Shown in pieces: positions 5,245 through 5,335 of a stretch of DNA of 5,335 bases. The DNA comes from Desulfobacterales bacterium (lineage in GTDB: Bacteria; Desulfobacterota; Desulfobacteria; Desulfobacterales; C00003060). How positions within the stretch are numbered: position 1 is the first letter of the stretch; each line of letters begins with the position of its first letter. The position numbers and the translations under genes are program-made. The DNA lies in NCBI GenBank assembly GCA_020347085.1, contig CP070769.1, forward strand, positions 1,390,262-1,395,596, in the 5' to 3' direction. A model generated the notes under the pieces. That model saw nothing but the letters and a program-made list of their open reading frames with translations, did no database searches and was not told the DNA's origin.

Positions 5245-5335
5245 TTTGGGAATGCATTATTACTTTTTCCTATTCCGCTGGCTTCTGTCTACATTTCACT
5301 ACATCTCAATGTCGTTGTGCCTGAAGCTTCGTGCA
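5245..5335 (-). promoter_or_regulatory. upstream region of the sigma operon
   Basis: These 91 nt should hold the operon promoter. On the minus strand TAATAAT (5262 down to 5256) resembles a -10 element but has no convincing -35 partner, and it would put the transcript start only a few nt before the ATG. Further upstream ATGTAG occurs twice with starts exactly 10 bp apart (5304-5299 and 5294-5289), one helical turn, as might suit an activator. A clear GGAAC/GTC autoregulatory ECF promoter is not present here; GGAAT near 5272-5276 is the nearest match. Confidence 0.3.

Noticed and set aside
5323..5330. 8-bp palindrome GAAGCTTC at the window edge
   Set aside because: Too short to be meaningful and cut off from its context.

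Overview
The window comes from a diderm (Gram-negative) bacterium of moderate GC content. It carries a TonB-dependent outer-membrane receptor, an outer-membrane beta-barrel protein with a signal peptide and C-terminal Phe, and a periplasmic Spy/CpxP-like protein. The combination of an ECF sigma factor, a zinc-finger anti-sigma factor and a Spy-like sensor is often met in Desulfobacterota and related environmental phyla. The sequence alone does not fix the taxon.

Layout. (1) 1-1519, plus strand: the 3' end of a TonB-dependent receptor gene (BtuB/CirA-like barrel), followed 7 nt later by a small sulfotransferase-fold protein. (2) 1520-2072: a non-coding convergent intergenic region with three hairpins and no convincing gene. 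(3) 2073-3008, minus strand: a secreted beta-barrel protein of the Phenol_MetA_deg/SphA-like kind. (4) 3009-3602: a 594-nt non-coding stretch that holds the probable promoter region of that gene and one weak small-ORF candidate. (5) 3603-5244, minus strand: a tightly coupled three-gene operon encoding an ECF sigma factor, a membrane-spanning anti-sigma factor with a Zn-binding HxxxCxxC motif, and a Spy/CpxP-like periplasmic sensor. (6) 5245-5335: the upstream region of that operon.

How the genes may work together. The operon has the parts of an envelope or metal stress switch. A periplasmic Spy-like protein would sense the signal, a membrane-spanning anti-sigma factor would pass it inward, and an ECF sigma factor would be released to transcribe targets. 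This is a functional analogue of CnrYXH, with a different gene order. The outer-membrane protein gene lies downstream on the same strand, and its upstream region contains GGAAC motifs like ECF -35 elements. It is therefore a reasonable but unproven regulon candidate. The receptor and sulfotransferase pair is transcribed in the opposite direction and looks unrelated. I saw no tRNA, rRNA, CRISPR array, insertion sequence or phage gene. The most interesting unit is the sigma/anti-sigma/sensor operon with its possible outer-membrane target. It is a variant of a known architecture rather than a clearly new system.
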